64,000 nt of DNA, from assembly GCA_951813325.1 (NCBI GenBank), contig OX638350.1:1-64000 (forward strand). The letters run 5' to 3'. The DNA comes from an uncultured Acidimicrobiales bacterium (GTDB taxonomy: Bacteria > Actinomycetota > Acidimicrobiia > Acidimicrobiales > Bin134). Shown one piece after another: positions 17,461 through 26,512 of the stretch. Below the pieces are notes generated by a model, which searched no databases, was not told the DNA's origin, and saw only the letters and a list, made by a program, of their open reading frames with translations. Numbering within the stretch: the first letter of the stretch is position 1; each line of letters opens with the position of its first letter. The position numbers and the translations under genes were made by a program.

Positions 17461-18690
17461 GTGATCGTGACCCTCGTTGTGGTGGCCGCCGTGGTGGGTT
17501 TGGCGCTGGCTGCCGCAGTGGCATGGCGCGAGCACCGGCACTTTGTCGACGCCGAGGAGAGCCGCCGACGCGACGACGAACTGCACCGCCGCCATGAAGA
17601 CGAGATGGTGGAAAGCGAGACCCGTCTCCGACTGTCGTTGGACGCCATCACCCAGGGAGTGGTCATGGCCGATCCAGACGGCAATGTGCTGTACCGCAAT
17701 CCCTACGCTCAGCCGTTTATCGAAGCTCGCCACGGCGAGGCCCTAGTGGAGGCCGCAGTGGCCGAGCTGTTGGCCGAGGCGGCCCGAGGACTGGCGGTGG
17801 AGCGAGAGGTTGAGCTGTTCGGCCCACCTCGCCAATGCCTGTTCGTCAGCGCCATGCCGCTGCGGTTCGAGGGCAAGGACTACGGCTCGGTGGCCCTCAT
17901 CGACGACATCACCGAGCCCCAGCGCCTGGATGCCATGCGCCGGGACTTCGTGGCCAACATCAGCCATGAGCTCAGGACCCCGATGGGCGCGCTCAGCCTG
18001 CTGGCCGAGACCCTGGCCGGGGAGACCGATCCCGACGTGGTGTCCCGGTTGGCGGTGAGGGTGCAGGCCGAGGCCATCCGGCTATCCGACACCATGGACG
18101 ATCTGCTGGAGCTCAGCCGGATTGAGAGCAACGAGGCGTCTGAGCAGGCGCCAGTTGCGATCCAGCATGTGATCAGCGAGGCCCTCTCCCGGATAAAGCC
18201 CGCCGCCGAGGAGAGACAGGTGCCGATCGAGACCGTTCTCCCCGCGCTGGATCTGGTGGTTCGGGCCGACCGACGCCAGCTCACCTCCGCGGTGTTCAAC
18301 CTGCTGGACAACGCGGTCAAATACTCCGAGGCCAACCGTCCCGTCAGAGTAACAATCCGAATAGAAGTGGATTGCGTCGAGGTTGAGGTGCGCGATCAGG
18401 GCTTTGGCATACCCCTGCGCCATCAGGAGCGCATTTTTGAGCGCTTCTACCAGGTGGACCGTTCGCGGGAGCGGGCAGACGGCGGCGTGGGGTTGGGCCT
18501 GGCCATCGTGCGCCATGTGGCCACCAACCACGGGGGTGAGATCCGGGTGGAGTCGACGGAGGGAGAAGGCTCGATGTTCACGCTGACGGTGCCGGTCTCC
18601 CATCAGGACCCGCTTGGCCAGGCCCAACAGGAGAATTTGGTCGAAAAAGACGGCTTCCGCACCGCGCAACCCACTGGAGCACACCCATGA
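17461..18690 (+). CDS. phoR: Phosphate-regulon sensor histidine kinase (PhoR/SenX3-like)
   Basis: A 409-residue kinase with a single N-terminal membrane helix (IVTLVVVAAVVGLALAAAVAW), a short coiled segment, then a PAS-like domain (ITQGVVMADPDGNVLYRN). The H-box is NISHELRTPMG with phospho-acceptor His near residue 169. The N-box is NLLDNAVKYS, and the G boxes are DQGFGIP and GVGLGLAIV. The absence of a periplasmic sensor domain fits SenX3-type regulation through PhoU and Pst. It overlaps the response-regulator start by 4 bp. Confidence 0.94.
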   Translation: MIVTLVVVAAVVGLALAAAVAWREHRHFVDAEESRRRDDELHRRHEDEMVESETRLRLSLDAITQGVVMADPDGNVLYRNPYAQPFIEARHGEALVEAAVAELLAEAARGLAVEREVELFGPPRQCLFVSAMPLRFEGKDYGSVALIDDITEPQRLDAMRRDFVANISHELRTPMGALSLLAETLAGETDPDVVSRLAVRVQAEAIRLSDTMDDLLELSRIESNEASEQAPVAIQHVISEALSRIKPAAEERQVPIETVLPALDLVVRADRRQLTSAVFNLLDNAVKYSEANRPVRVTIRIEVDCVEVEVRDQGFGIPLRHQERIFERFYQVDRSRERADGGVGLGLAIVRHVATNHGGEIRVESTEGEGSMFTLTVPVSHQDPLGQAQQENLVEKDGFRTAQPTGAHP

Positions 18691-19451
18691 GCGGGTCGGG
18701 CCGCGTGCTCGTCGTGGAAGACGAGGAGTCGTTTGTCGAGGCGCTGACAGTCGGGCTGACCCGCGAGGGGTTCACCGTGCGGGTCGCCCGCGACGGCAAA
18801 GAAGCCCTGGATTTCTTCAATGCCATCTCTCCCGACATCGTGTTGCTTGATGTGATGCTCCCCCTGGTTTCCGGCATCGATGTCTGTCGCCAGATCCGGG
18901 CCCGCTCTCAGGTGCCCATCATCATGGTCACCGCCAAGGGCGAGGAGATCGACGCAGTGGTCGGCCTAGAGGTGGGAGCCGATGACTACGTCACCAAGCC
19001 CTACCGCCTGCGAGAGCTGATATCCCGGATGCGGTCGTTGATGCGGCGATCCCGATGGACTGCCGAAAGCGAGGCATTTCGAGGAGACGTCATCGAAGTG
19101 GGCGATGTCGCGGTCGATCCGGAGCGGCACGAGGTGTTCGTGCGGGGTGAGCAGATGGAGCTGCCTCTGAAGGAGTTCGATCTGCTGGAGCTGCTATTGG
19201 CCAATGCGGGACGGGTGTTGACCCGCGATGCTCTGATCGACCAGGTATGGGGCAGCGACTATGTGGGAGATACCAAGACGCTCGACGTCCACGTCAAGCG
19301 GCTTCGTTCCAAGATCGAGGACGATCCCTCCAGTCCCCGCCGCATCGTGACCATACGGGGCCTGGGCTACAAGTACGCCACCGGGGTTGGGGCCGATTCC
19401 GGTGAGAAAGGCGCCCCGGCCGGGATTTCCAGCGAGCCCGTTCCGCTGTAG
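18687..19451 (+). CDS. regX3: Response regulator, RegX3/PhoP (OmpR family)
   Basis: A 254-residue regulator. The receiver domain has the acidic pocket EDEES, phospho-acceptor D55 in LLDVMLP, Thr in VTAKG and Lys in YVTKPY. A C-terminal winged helix carries LPLKEFDLLELLLANAGRVL and TLDVHVKRLRSKIE. The last 25 residues (GVGADSGEKGAPAG...) are a disordered extension. The start overlaps phoR (ATGA). It is the predicted binder of the PHO box at 11672. Confidence 0.95.
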   Translation: MSGSGRVLVVEDEESFVEALTVGLTREGFTVRVARDGKEALDFFNAISPDIVLLDVMLPLVSGIDVCRQIRARSQVPIIMVTAKGEEIDAVVGLEVGADDYVTKPYRLRELISRMRSLMRRSRWTAESEAFRGDVIEVGDVAVDPERHEVFVRGEQMELPLKEFDLLELLLANAGRVLTRDALIDQVWGSDYVGDTKTLDVHVKRLRSKIEDDPSSPRRIVTIRGLGYKYATGVGADSGEKGAPAGISSEPVPL

Positions 19452-19473
19452 CATTCGACGTAGCATTCGAATT

Positions 19474-20757
19474 GTGGTCAACACCTCGTTCTTGCGGCTG
19501 GTCAGGGTTCATGCCCTAGCGGCTGCCGGCGACGCCATGATCACCATTGCATTGGCGGGGTCGCTGTTCTTCTCCATCGATCCCAGCGCCGCCCGATTCC
19601 GGGTCACTTTGTATCTGGTTCTGACGATGGCCCCGTTCGCAGTGGTCGGGCCGCTGATCGGCCCGGCCTTGGACCGCTTTCGGGGCGGGCGGCGACCCAT
19701 GATCTTCGCTATCAACGCGGGGCGGGCCTTCGTCGCCTTCTTGATGATCTCCAACATGGATTCGCTGCTGCTGTTCCCCCTTGCCTTCGCCGTGTTGATC
19801 CTCCAGAAGAGCTACGGCGTGGCCAAGGCCTCCATGGTCCCCCTCATCTTGTCGAGAGAAGAGCAGTTTGTGGGTGGCAATGCCCGGCTGGCGGTGGTGG
19901 GGAGCGTCTGCGGCTTGATCGGCGCTGGACCGGCGCTGCTGGCCAATCTGCTGGGTGGCTCCTCTTGGACGGTGGGCCTGGCCATGGTGGTCTACATCAT
20001 TGCCGCCCTGTCTTCGCTGTCGCTGCCCCAGGGTCGAGTCATGCCCGATTCGGCTGACGGTCACGAGTCGAACAGGCTTCGCAGCGTCGGCATTCGCCGG
20101 GCAGCGTCGGCCACCGGCACGCTGCGGGGCATCGTCGGGTTCATGACATTTCTGGCCGCGTTCGCCCTACGAGGCGGTGCTGATGACGTGAATCTGTCCG
20201 GAGTGGGAAAAGCACTTGGAGCGGGCGTGCGCCATGCCCTTCAAGGCGATGTGGCCTCGGATGCCAGCCCGGTGTGGAAGCTGGGGATCGTGGCGGCGGC
20301 CACCGTCGCCGGGTTCTTCGCCGGATCGCTTCTGGCGCCCAAATTGCGAGACCGGATTCGGGAGGAGGTGATCATTGCCTCCGCACTGGTCACCCTTTTT
20401 GCCATAGGTCTGCTGGCTGCCTGGGGAGGAGGATTCGGCTCGACTGTTTTGCTTGCTCTTGGCGTGGGCATCACCGCGAGTGCAGGCAAGCTGTCCTTCG
20501 ACTCCATCGTGCAGCGTGACGCAGAAGGCGCCAACCACGGACGGTCCTTTGCCGCTTTTGAGACCCGCTTCCAGATCTTCTGGGTGCTCGGCGCGCTCAT
20601 TCCGGTGATCATCCCCATTCCCGCCCGCGTTGGCTTCATACTCATCGCGGCAGCCGCCGCGGCCGCGGCCCTGCTCTTCTGGTTCAAGCGAACGACTAGT
20701 CCGGCAGGTCGATTCGGGCCAGCCACAGGCCGGGGGCATCAACCTCAGCAGGCGTAG
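19474..20757 (+). CDS. MFS-type membrane transporter
   Basis: About 427 residues with roughly ten to twelve membrane helices, of the major facilitator type. Typical patterns are FAVVGPLIGPALDRFRGGRR in the helix 2-3 loop and GSVCGLIGAGPALLANLLG. The C-terminus is basic and Pro/Gln-rich after FKRTTS. The substrate is unknown. GTG 19474 is used because the frame otherwise reads back into regX3. Its 3' end overlaps the converging gene at 20696 by 62 bp. Confidence 0.8.
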   Translation: MVNTSFLRLVRVHALAAAGDAMITIALAGSLFFSIDPSAARFRVTLYLVLTMAPFAVVGPLIGPALDRFRGGRRPMIFAINAGRAFVAFLMISNMDSLLLFPLAFAVLILQKSYGVAKASMVPLILSREEQFVGGNARLAVVGSVCGLIGAGPALLANLLGGSSWTVGLAMVVYIIAALSSLSLPQGRVMPDSADGHESNRLRSVGIRRAASATGTLRGIVGFMTFLAAFALRGGADDVNLSGVGKALGAGVRHALQGDVASDASPVWKLGIVAAATVAGFFAGSLLAPKLRDRIREEVIIASALVTLFAIGLLAAWGGGFGSTVLLALGVGITASAGKLSFDSIVQRDAEGANHGRSFAAFETRFQIFWVLGALIPVIIPIPARVGFILIAAAAAAAALLFWFKRTTSPAGRFGPATGRGHQPQQA

Positions 20758-21874
20758 GCAGTTCCCGCGCCGAATGCCAAAGCCGGGCCAGGCCGTCGGT
20801 CCCAGCTCGCTCCACCACCCCGCTGGCAAAGGCCGCGCCGCGGTCGTACTGGTCTTGGGCGAGCTCAAGGCCGAACATCTTCTCGATGAAGCGGTCGGCC
20901 GTGTCGGCCGTAACCCGCCTACGCCTGAGGGCTTCGCTGAGGCGCTGGTATGAGCCGATGAGCCCGCGTCCAATGCTGTCCATGGTCCAGTCGATGTAGC
21001 CGGCGATCACGGTCACCAATGCCGTGATCTGCGGGAGCAAGACCCTCTGGGCCGGCGATTGAACGGCACCTAGTATTATCTCGGGATCGCCCAGCACCGA
21101 CTGGAGGCTGTTCATCGAATCGGGGTTGGCGAGATCCAGATCGCTCAGCCGGCTCTCCAGCGCGCCGGGGTCTGCCTCGAAGCTGCGGACATAGTCGGCC
21201 AAAAGCTCGTCCAACCGCCGGCTCACATGGGGGATTGACAGCACCGCGTGGTGGGTCAGCTCGCTCAAACACACCCAAAGCCGCAGGTCAAAGGGATCCA
21301 AGCTCCACTCGTCGGCCAACGCGTCAACGTTGGCCAGCACCACCATCAGCTCTGAGCCTTCACGGGGGATGGGCAGGTCGTACTGGCCCAAGCACCGGCG
21401 AGCGAGGTTGCCCACCATGCTGCCTGCGGTCATGCTCATCATGACCGGGCCGATCATCTTCATGATCTGGCCGAACATGGCCTGAGCGGGATCGAAGGCA
21501 GCTTCGTCGGTCTCGGCGGGATTCGGCATGCTGCCAATGGGCTCGAGCAGATCCTTGTAGGCGTCCAAGGTGGAGGTGGCCCATTGAGTTCGGGTCACGG
21601 GAATTATCGACGTAGTTTGTCCGTCGCGGGTTGTGGACAGGCCGGTGGCATTGGCCACCTGGAGTTCGGCCACTCGGGCCAGTTCTTGCAGGGCAATCCG
21701 GTCGGCGGGGTCGACGTTGGGCTCAGACTGCCCCTCGGTGGCCACCGCCACTGCGATCTGGCGAGCCGTCCCCCAGGCGGAAGTTGCCTGTTGAGAGAAG
21801 AGCTTGCCTAGATCTCCGAAAATCGGTATGCCCTTGAAGGGATTGAACTCCTCGGGTGAGTCGGGTTCGCCCAC
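20696..21874 (-). CDS. Zincin-like DUF2342-type protein with altered zinc motif
   Basis: A 392-residue protein resembling the actinobacterial family of putative zinc hydrolases (DUF2342, often called F420-biosynthesis-associated). Support: the N-terminal NPFKGIPIFGDLGKLF, MGQIMKMIGPVMMSMTAGSMVGNLA, LPIPREGSELMVVLANVDALADEWSLD and a C-terminal FGLELAQDQYDRG segment. The expected HExxH zinc motif reads SELTHH: the first His is Ser while the Glu and following His remain. Catalysis is therefore doubtful unless the neighbouring His substitutes. Assignment to the family is from memory of the pattern. Confidence 0.7.
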   Translation of the reverse strand: MGEPDSPEEFNPFKGIPIFGDLGKLFSQQATSAWGTARQIAVAVATEGQSEPNVDPADRIALQELARVAELQVANATGLSTTRDGQTTSIIPVTRTQWATSTLDAYKDLLEPIGSMPNPAETDEAAFDPAQAMFGQIMKMIGPVMMSMTAGSMVGNLARRCLGQYDLPIPREGSELMVVLANVDALADEWSLDPFDLRLWVCLSELTHHAVLSIPHVSRRLDELLADYVRSFEADPGALESRLSDLDLANPDSMNSLQSVLGDPEIILGAVQSPAQRVLLPQITALVTVIAGYIDWTMDSIGRGLIGSYQRLSEALRRRRVTADTADRFIEKMFGLELAQDQYDRGAAFASGVVERAGTDGLARLWHSARELPTPAEVDAPGLWLARIDLPD

Positions 21875-21937
21875 GAAGTGATGCTATCGGGTGGTTTGCG
21901 GTAGCGGTCATGGGGATCTTGGGCGTAGCCTCGATGG

Positions 21938-22990
21938 GTGGCCGATCCCGCTTCGATTTCTGTCGCGGTCGCCGGTGCCTGCGGGCCTCTAGGCCGCCGG
22001 GTCTGCCGACGACTGGTGGACCAATGCCGGGTTGCATCGGTCGTCGGGTTCGACCTGCGGGCCGATCCCGGCATCGACGGGCTGAAGTACGTCTCCGGCG
22101 ATGTGGGCAATCTGGATCTTGAGGCATTGCTGGCTGATGTGGACGTGCTGGTCCATCTGGTGTCGGCGTTGGCGCCGTGGCCGGATGAGACCCCCGAGGG
22201 AACCAGCGATGCCAAAGTCACCCGTAGGCTGTTGGAGGCGGCAGGCTCGGCCGGGGTACGCCGTCTGGTGCTGATGTCCACAGCAATGGTGTACGGTGCC
22301 TGGCCCGACAATCCGGTGCCGCTTACCGAGGCCTCTCTGCTGAGGCCGATTCCCGAGTTCGGCTTTGCTGTCAACAAGGCGGAACAGGAGCGGTTTGCCG
22401 CTCAGTGGGCCGAGATGCACCCGGAGGTGGACATAGTCACACTGAGGCCGACGGCCAGCCTGGCCGAGGAGCATGTGGGCTGGGTGGTCCGCTCGTTGCG
22501 CTCCGCGGCCAGCCTCAACGGTGAGAGCGAGGTTCCGGTTCAGTTCCTTCATTTGGATGACTTGGCGTCAGCTGTCGAGCTGTGCGTTGTCAGCGACCTG
22601 ACCGGGGTGTTCAACGTCGCCCCACAAGGCTGGATAAGCAGCGGGACCGCCCTCGATCTCATGGGACGGACTCCGCGGGTCATCATGCCCGAGCAGCTTT
22701 TGCGCCGTCTGACAGCCTGGTGGTGGAAGTACCGCCTGGCGCCGACGAGCCCCGGCGTGCTCCGGTATGCCCGATTCCCCTGGGTGGTAGCTAGCGACCG
22801 GCTGCGAGCCGCGGGCTGGACCTCTCAGTTCACCAGCGAGCAGGCGTTCATCTCCGGGCACAAGAGCCTTCCGTGGGGAATGCTGGATTCCCGCCGCCGG
22901 CAGCAGATTGCCTTGGGTGGTGCTTTCTTGGGGGTTGTGGGTGTGGTCTGGGTTGCTATGGCCCTAGCCCGGCGCCTATTCCGCCGTTGA
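21938..22990 (+). CDS. NAD(P)-dependent epimerase/dehydratase-like protein with C-terminal helix
   Basis: A 350-residue extended short-chain dehydrogenase. The N-terminal nucleotide motif is GACGPLG, followed by VSGDVGN, LVHLVSAL and the catalytic-type STAMVYG...NKAEQ, where the usual YxxxK is replaced by FAVNK. The C-terminal 25 residues (LGGAFLGVVGVVWVAMALA) form a membrane anchor. It may act on a lipid-linked or membrane substrate (inference), or be non-catalytic given the missing Tyr. GTG 21938 is the start, 63 bp from the divergent DUF2342 gene. Confidence 0.75.
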   Translation: MADPASISVAVAGACGPLGRRVCRRLVDQCRVASVVGFDLRADPGIDGLKYVSGDVGNLDLEALLADVDVLVHLVSALAPWPDETPEGTSDAKVTRRLLEAAGSAGVRRLVLMSTAMVYGAWPDNPVPLTEASLLRPIPEFGFAVNKAEQERFAAQWAEMHPEVDIVTLRPTASLAEEHVGWVVRSLRSAASLNGESEVPVQFLHLDDLASAVELCVVSDLTGVFNVAPQGWISSGTALDLMGRTPRVIMPEQLLRRLTAWWWKYRLAPTSPGVLRYARFPWVVASDRLRAAGWTSQFTSEQAFISGHKSLPWGMLDSRRRQQIALGGAFLGVVGVVWVAMALARRLFRR

Positions 22991-23039
22991 TGGCTGCCGC
23001 GGTGGAACCCGATCAGAGCGCAGGGTTTACACTCAGTCT

Positions 23040-23531
23040 GTGAAGCCGCCAGAAGCCGCTGAGATGTGGATCGGGCTCAGCGAGGCGCCACTGCCCTTGG
23101 ATCGTGTGCTCGATTGGGTTGGCCGACCGGATTGCGGCGGCACCGTTTTGTTCAGCGGCACCGCACGCGACCACTCAGAAGGGCGGCCCGGGGTGAGCGT
23201 GTTGGAATACGAGGCCTACGAGGAGCAGGTGGCACCTCGTTTGGAGGCGTTGGTCGAAGAGGCTCGGCTCCGGTGGCCGGACATCGGCCGGGTGGCATTG
23301 CTGCATCGACTCGGCAAAGTGGAGATCGGCGAGTCGGCGGTGGTGGCCGCTGTTTCTGCTCCTCATCGCGAGGAGGCCTTCGCTGCTGCTCGTTTTTGCA
23401 TTGACGGGCTGAAGGCCACCGTCCCTATCTGGAAGCGGGAGACCTGGGAGGATGGCGAGAGCTGGGGATTGGAGGCTCAGCACATCTCCGAGGCAGTGGC
23501 AGTTGCCAGGCCGGGCGAGTCGGTGGGCTGA
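23040..23531 (+). CDS. moaE: Molybdopterin synthase catalytic subunit MoaE
   Basis: A 163-residue MoaE. Family marks are GTVLFSGTARDHSEG, LEYEAYEEQVAP, the His-Arg in LLHRLGKVEIGE and the catalytic Lys region DGLKATVPIWKRE. With MoaD it inserts the dithiolene sulfurs into precursor Z to make molybdopterin. No other moa gene is in the window. The CoxL-like molybdo-enzyme at 40676 would need the cofactor. Stop is 3 bp before mreB. Confidence 0.94.
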   Translation: MKPPEAAEMWIGLSEAPLPLDRVLDWVGRPDCGGTVLFSGTARDHSEGRPGVSVLEYEAYEEQVAPRLEALVEEARLRWPDIGRVALLHRLGKVEIGESAVVAAVSAPHREEAFAAARFCIDGLKATVPIWKRETWEDGESWGLEAQHISEAVAVARPGESVG

Positions 23532-23534
23532 TCT

Positions 23535-24530
23535 ATGGCCCGAGACCTGGCGATCGATCTGGGCACGGCCAACACGCTGGTATATGCCCGCGGCCAGGGA
23601 ATCATCTCGAACGAGCCGTCGGTGATCGCTTTGAACCGCAAGACCAACGAAGTACTGGCCATGGGGCGAGATGCATGGCAGATGATTGGCCGCACGCCGG
23701 CTCACATCGTGGCAGTTCGCCCGCTGCGGAAAGGGGCTATCACCGATTTCGAAGTGACGCAGCGCATGATCCGCCTGCTGTTGGTGGATGCCGGGGTCAA
23801 CCGGTTCAGCCGCCCGAAAGTGGTTATCTGTGTGCCTTCGGCGATCACCGCCGTCGAGCGCCGGGCGGTTGTCGAGGCGGCCCGTCGAGCCGGTGCGGCG
23901 GAGACCCGGCTCATCGAGCAGCCGCTTGCCGCGGCCATTGGAGCGTCGCTGCCCATCCACGAGCCGGTAGGGAACATGGTGGTGGACATCGGGGGAGGGA
24001 CGAGCGAAACCGCGCTGATCTCTCTGGGCGGGGTCATTTCTCTCAAGGCCATACGTGTGGGGTCGTTCGACATCGACGCCACCATCCAGTCATTCGTCCG
24101 GCGCGAGTTCGGCATCGCCATCGGTGAGCGCACCGCCGAGGAGGTGAAGATCACCATCGGATCCGCGGCCTACGTTCCCGGAGAGTGCAGTGCCGAGGTT
24201 CGAGGGCGCAATCTCATGACCGGGTTGCCGGAGACCATCGTCTTGTCGCCGTTCGAGGTGCGCTCGGCCATTGCCGAATCGGTTTCTGCCATCGTGGACT
24301 CGGTGGTGGCGTGCTTGGTGGAAGCGCCACCAGAGCTGTCTCAAGATGTGATCACCCGGGGCATCCATTTAGTGGGGGGCGGTTCGCTGCTGCGGGGCCT
24401 GGCCGAGCGGCTGTCCGCGGCAGCAGAGGTCCCGGTCAGCCTGGTGGATGCTCCTTTGGAGGCGGTGGTCATGGGGGCAGGCCGATGTTTGGAGTCTTTC
24501 GAAGACGTCCAGGCCATGTTCATGGAGTGA
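23535..24530 (+). CDS. mreB: Actin-like cell-shape protein MreB
   Basis: A 331-residue MreB. Phosphate-1 loop is DLGTANTLVYARGQG, the phosphate-2 region VVDIGGGTSETALISLGG, the adenosine motif HLVGGGSLLRGLAERL, and the middle RLIEQPLAAAIG. MreB filaments direct lateral wall synthesis. It is preceded by moaE at 3 bp and has no mreC, mreD or rodA beside it, which is unusual. Conservation of all nucleotide motifs argues for a working protein. Confidence 0.95.
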   Translation: MARDLAIDLGTANTLVYARGQGIISNEPSVIALNRKTNEVLAMGRDAWQMIGRTPAHIVAVRPLRKGAITDFEVTQRMIRLLLVDAGVNRFSRPKVVICVPSAITAVERRAVVEAARRAGAAETRLIEQPLAAAIGASLPIHEPVGNMVVDIGGGTSETALISLGGVISLKAIRVGSFDIDATIQSFVRREFGIAIGERTAEEVKITIGSAAYVPGECSAEVRGRNLMTGLPETIVLSPFEVRSAIAESVSAIVDSVVACLVEAPPELSQDVITRGIHLVGGGSLLRGLAERLSAAAEVPVSLVDAPLEAVVMGAGRCLESFEDVQAMFME

Positions 24531-24537
24531 GACGCCA

Positions 24538-25146
24538 CTAGTCGGAATTGGTGAGCAGTTCAGCCGCGTCCCTGGTTTGCCAGTCTCGATCTTGTGAGGC
24601 CCTGCTCAGGGCGGCATCCACTTCGGGGCCCTCGAACGGGGCCAGTGCGAGCACTGCCCGGCGGCGCACGGCAACCCGGTCGGTGGTTGCTGCCAGAATG
24701 GGGCCGAGTCCCGCGGGGTGGCCGATAGCCCCCAACGCGGCCACGGCTGCCTCACGCACCAGGGGGTTCGAGTGGCCGGTAGCCAGTCTCCCCAGCTGGG
24801 CCACAGCGTCGATATCGTCTTCCCCTCGCTCTCCGCAAGCCCAGGCGGCGGCCTCCACAACGTCATCGCTCGGATCGTCCAAGAGCGGGGCCGGTGACAC
24901 CAGGGTGCGCCCAAGCGTCAAAGCTACGGCCCGCAGTCGCACCCTTGGCGATGGATCATGTAGCGCGTCCTGCAATTCACCATCGGCCAGGGCGCCCATC
25001 CGGTCTAGGGCACCGAGGGCCGATGCCCGCACACGCGGGTCTTTGTCCTTCTTGGCCCGCCGCGCGGTGGTCGCGTCCCCAACATGTCCGGCGATCACCG
25101 CATCGCGGCGGCTGACCTCCCGAGCGTCTATTGGGTGTTCCGTCAC
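24538..25146 (-). CDS. HEAT-repeat protein
   Basis: About 203 residues made of short helical HEAT/PBS-lyase-like repeats: KDPRVRASALGALDRMG, SPRVRLRAVALTLG, SDDVVEAAAWACGE, NPLVREAAVAALGAIG, RVAVRRRAVLALAP and DRDWQTRDAAELL. Such arrays serve as protein-binding scaffolds. GTG 25146 overlaps the stop of the membrane-protein gene as GTGA, indicating coupling. It converges with mreB 7 bp away. No catalytic motif. Confidence 0.82.
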   Translation of the reverse strand: MTEHPIDAREVSRRDAVIAGHVGDATTARRAKKDKDPRVRASALGALDRMGALADGELQDALHDPSPRVRLRAVALTLGRTLVSPAPLLDDPSDDVVEAAAWACGERGEDDIDAVAQLGRLATGHSNPLVREAAVAALGAIGHPAGLGPILAATTDRVAVRRRAVLALAPFEGPEVDAALSRASQDRDWQTRDAAELLTNSD

Positions 25147-25430
25147 ACCAGCGTTTCCAGAGCAATAGTGAGGCCGATGAAGAACAGCCCCACCAACATG
25201 GTCAGTCCCGCCCCCATCAAGACGATCGCAAAGAACAGTCCGACGCCGGCTCGGAGACGCTGCCACCATCGAAACCGAGCGTCTCCGCCGTAGTCAGCCC
25301 TATAGGAGGCCAGCACATCCCTGCCCGCCCGCTCGGCCCGCCAGTTTTGCCACTGCCGCTGCCACCAATTCCTCAGCGATGCCCAAGTATCGTCGGAGAG
25401 GGAAACACGAATGCGCGACCAGTCCAACAC
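25143..25430 (-). CDS. Small membrane protein, coupled to HEAT-repeat gene
   Basis: About 95 residues. The N-terminal half is Trp/Arg-rich and amphipathic (WASLRNWWQRQWQNWRAERA). Two adjacent membrane helices follow (VGLFFAIVLMGAGLTMLVGLFFIGLTIALETL) to the C-terminus. I do not recognise a family. Start is uncertain: GTG 25430 would overlap the first 20 bp of the divergent PDZ-Lon gene. The stop overlaps the HEAT gene start, so the two probably act together at the membrane. Confidence 0.6.
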   Translation of the reverse strand: MLDWSRIRVSLSDDTWASLRNWWQRQWQNWRAERAGRDVLASYRADYGGDARFRWWQRLRAGVGLFFAIVLMGAGLTMLVGLFFIGLTIALETLV

Positions 25431-26493
25431 AGAGCCACCCAGGATAGTGCCACCCATCGAAGCCGGGGCGCCGTCTTGGTGGCGGCGCAACATGGCCTGG
25501 CTGGCTCCTGTGGCAGTGCTTGTCTTTTTGCTGGCAGTCACCTCGGTGGTGTTCACCTTCTGGCGCACAGATCAGGTGGCGATTCGCCCCGGCTCGGTAC
25601 AAGGAGTGCCGTCGCGAATCACTGTTTCCGGTGCGGAGGTCTACCCTCCAGAAAGTGAGATTTCCCTGGTGACCGTGCTGGTCAGCCAGCGGTTGACCAT
25701 TTGGCAGCGAATCGGCGCTGAGTTCGAGTCGGGGATCGACATCGAGCCCGAGCGGACCTTTACCGGTGACGGCACCCGCAGGGAACTGCGCCGGATCAAC
25801 GAGCTGCGGATGGACACCTCCCAGCACACCGCCATCGTTGTGGCGCTCGAACACCTGGGCTATGAGATCCCCCGCCGTGCCTCGGGGGTCATCGTGTTGG
25901 AGACGATGAGCGGAACGCCCGCCGCTGAAAACTTGATGCGCGGCGACGTGATTGTGGGCATTGAGGGTGTCCCCGTGGGCGAACTGGGGGAATTGGTTGA
26001 AGTCTTGGCCTCACACAGCGCGGGGCAGACGGTCGTGTTGGACGTGGAGCGGGGGGACGGCGGCTCGGTCGTGTCAGTGGAGCTGGAGCTTGTCGAATCT
26101 CCGGCCGAGCCCGGCCGAGCGTTGATCGGCGTGGAGGCGGACGTGCGAGTCGAGGCCGGCGAAGTCCCTGTGGAGGTGAACATCGACAGCGGGTCAATCG
26201 GAGGTCCGTCGGCCGGGCTGGCCCTCACCCTTGGAGTCATCGATCTCCTGACTCCGGGCGAGCTGACCGGTGAGCGCAAGGTGGCAGCTACCGGTACGAT
26301 GTCGTTCGACGGCTCGGTGGGTGCAATTGGCGAGGTGGACCAAAAGGCCGTCGCGGCTGAAAGAGCCGGTGTGGATTTGTTCTTGGTGCCTGTCCCCAAT
26401 CTTGGCGAAGCCCTCGAGCATGTCAGCGGCGACATGCGGGTGATGGGAGTAGAGACCCTGCACGAGGCGTTGGACGCATTGGCCGAAGCCTGA
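25411..26493 (+). CDS. Membrane-anchored PDZ-Lon (S16) protease, YlbL-like
   Basis: A 360-residue protein with one N-terminal helix (MAWLAPVAVLVFLLAVTSVVF), an extracytoplasmic region with a PDZ domain (GTPAAENLMRGDVIVGIEGVP) and a C-terminal Lon-type protease domain. The Ser-Lys dyad is visible as S267 in GGPSAGLAL and K312 in GEVDQKAVAA, spaced as in Lon. Secreted PDZ-Lon proteases like this are common in Actinomycetota and Bacillota. It begins a co-directional run with the DivIVA-like and UPF0182 genes. Confidence 0.92.
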   Translation: MRDQSNTEPPRIVPPIEAGAPSWWRRNMAWLAPVAVLVFLLAVTSVVFTFWRTDQVAIRPGSVQGVPSRITVSGAEVYPPESEISLVTVLVSQRLTIWQRIGAEFESGIDIEPERTFTGDGTRRELRRINELRMDTSQHTAIVVALEHLGYEIPRRASGVIVLETMSGTPAAENLMRGDVIVGIEGVPVGELGELVEVLASHSAGQTVVLDVERGDGGSVVSVELELVESPAEPGRALIGVEADVRVEAGEVPVEVNIDSGSIGGPSAGLALTLGVIDLLTPGELTGERKVAATGTMSFDGSVGAIGEVDQKAVAAERAGVDLFLVPVPNLGEALEHVSGDMRVMGVETLHEALDALAEA

Positions 26494-26512
26494 CAGGGCT
26501 ACGCTGTTCGCG

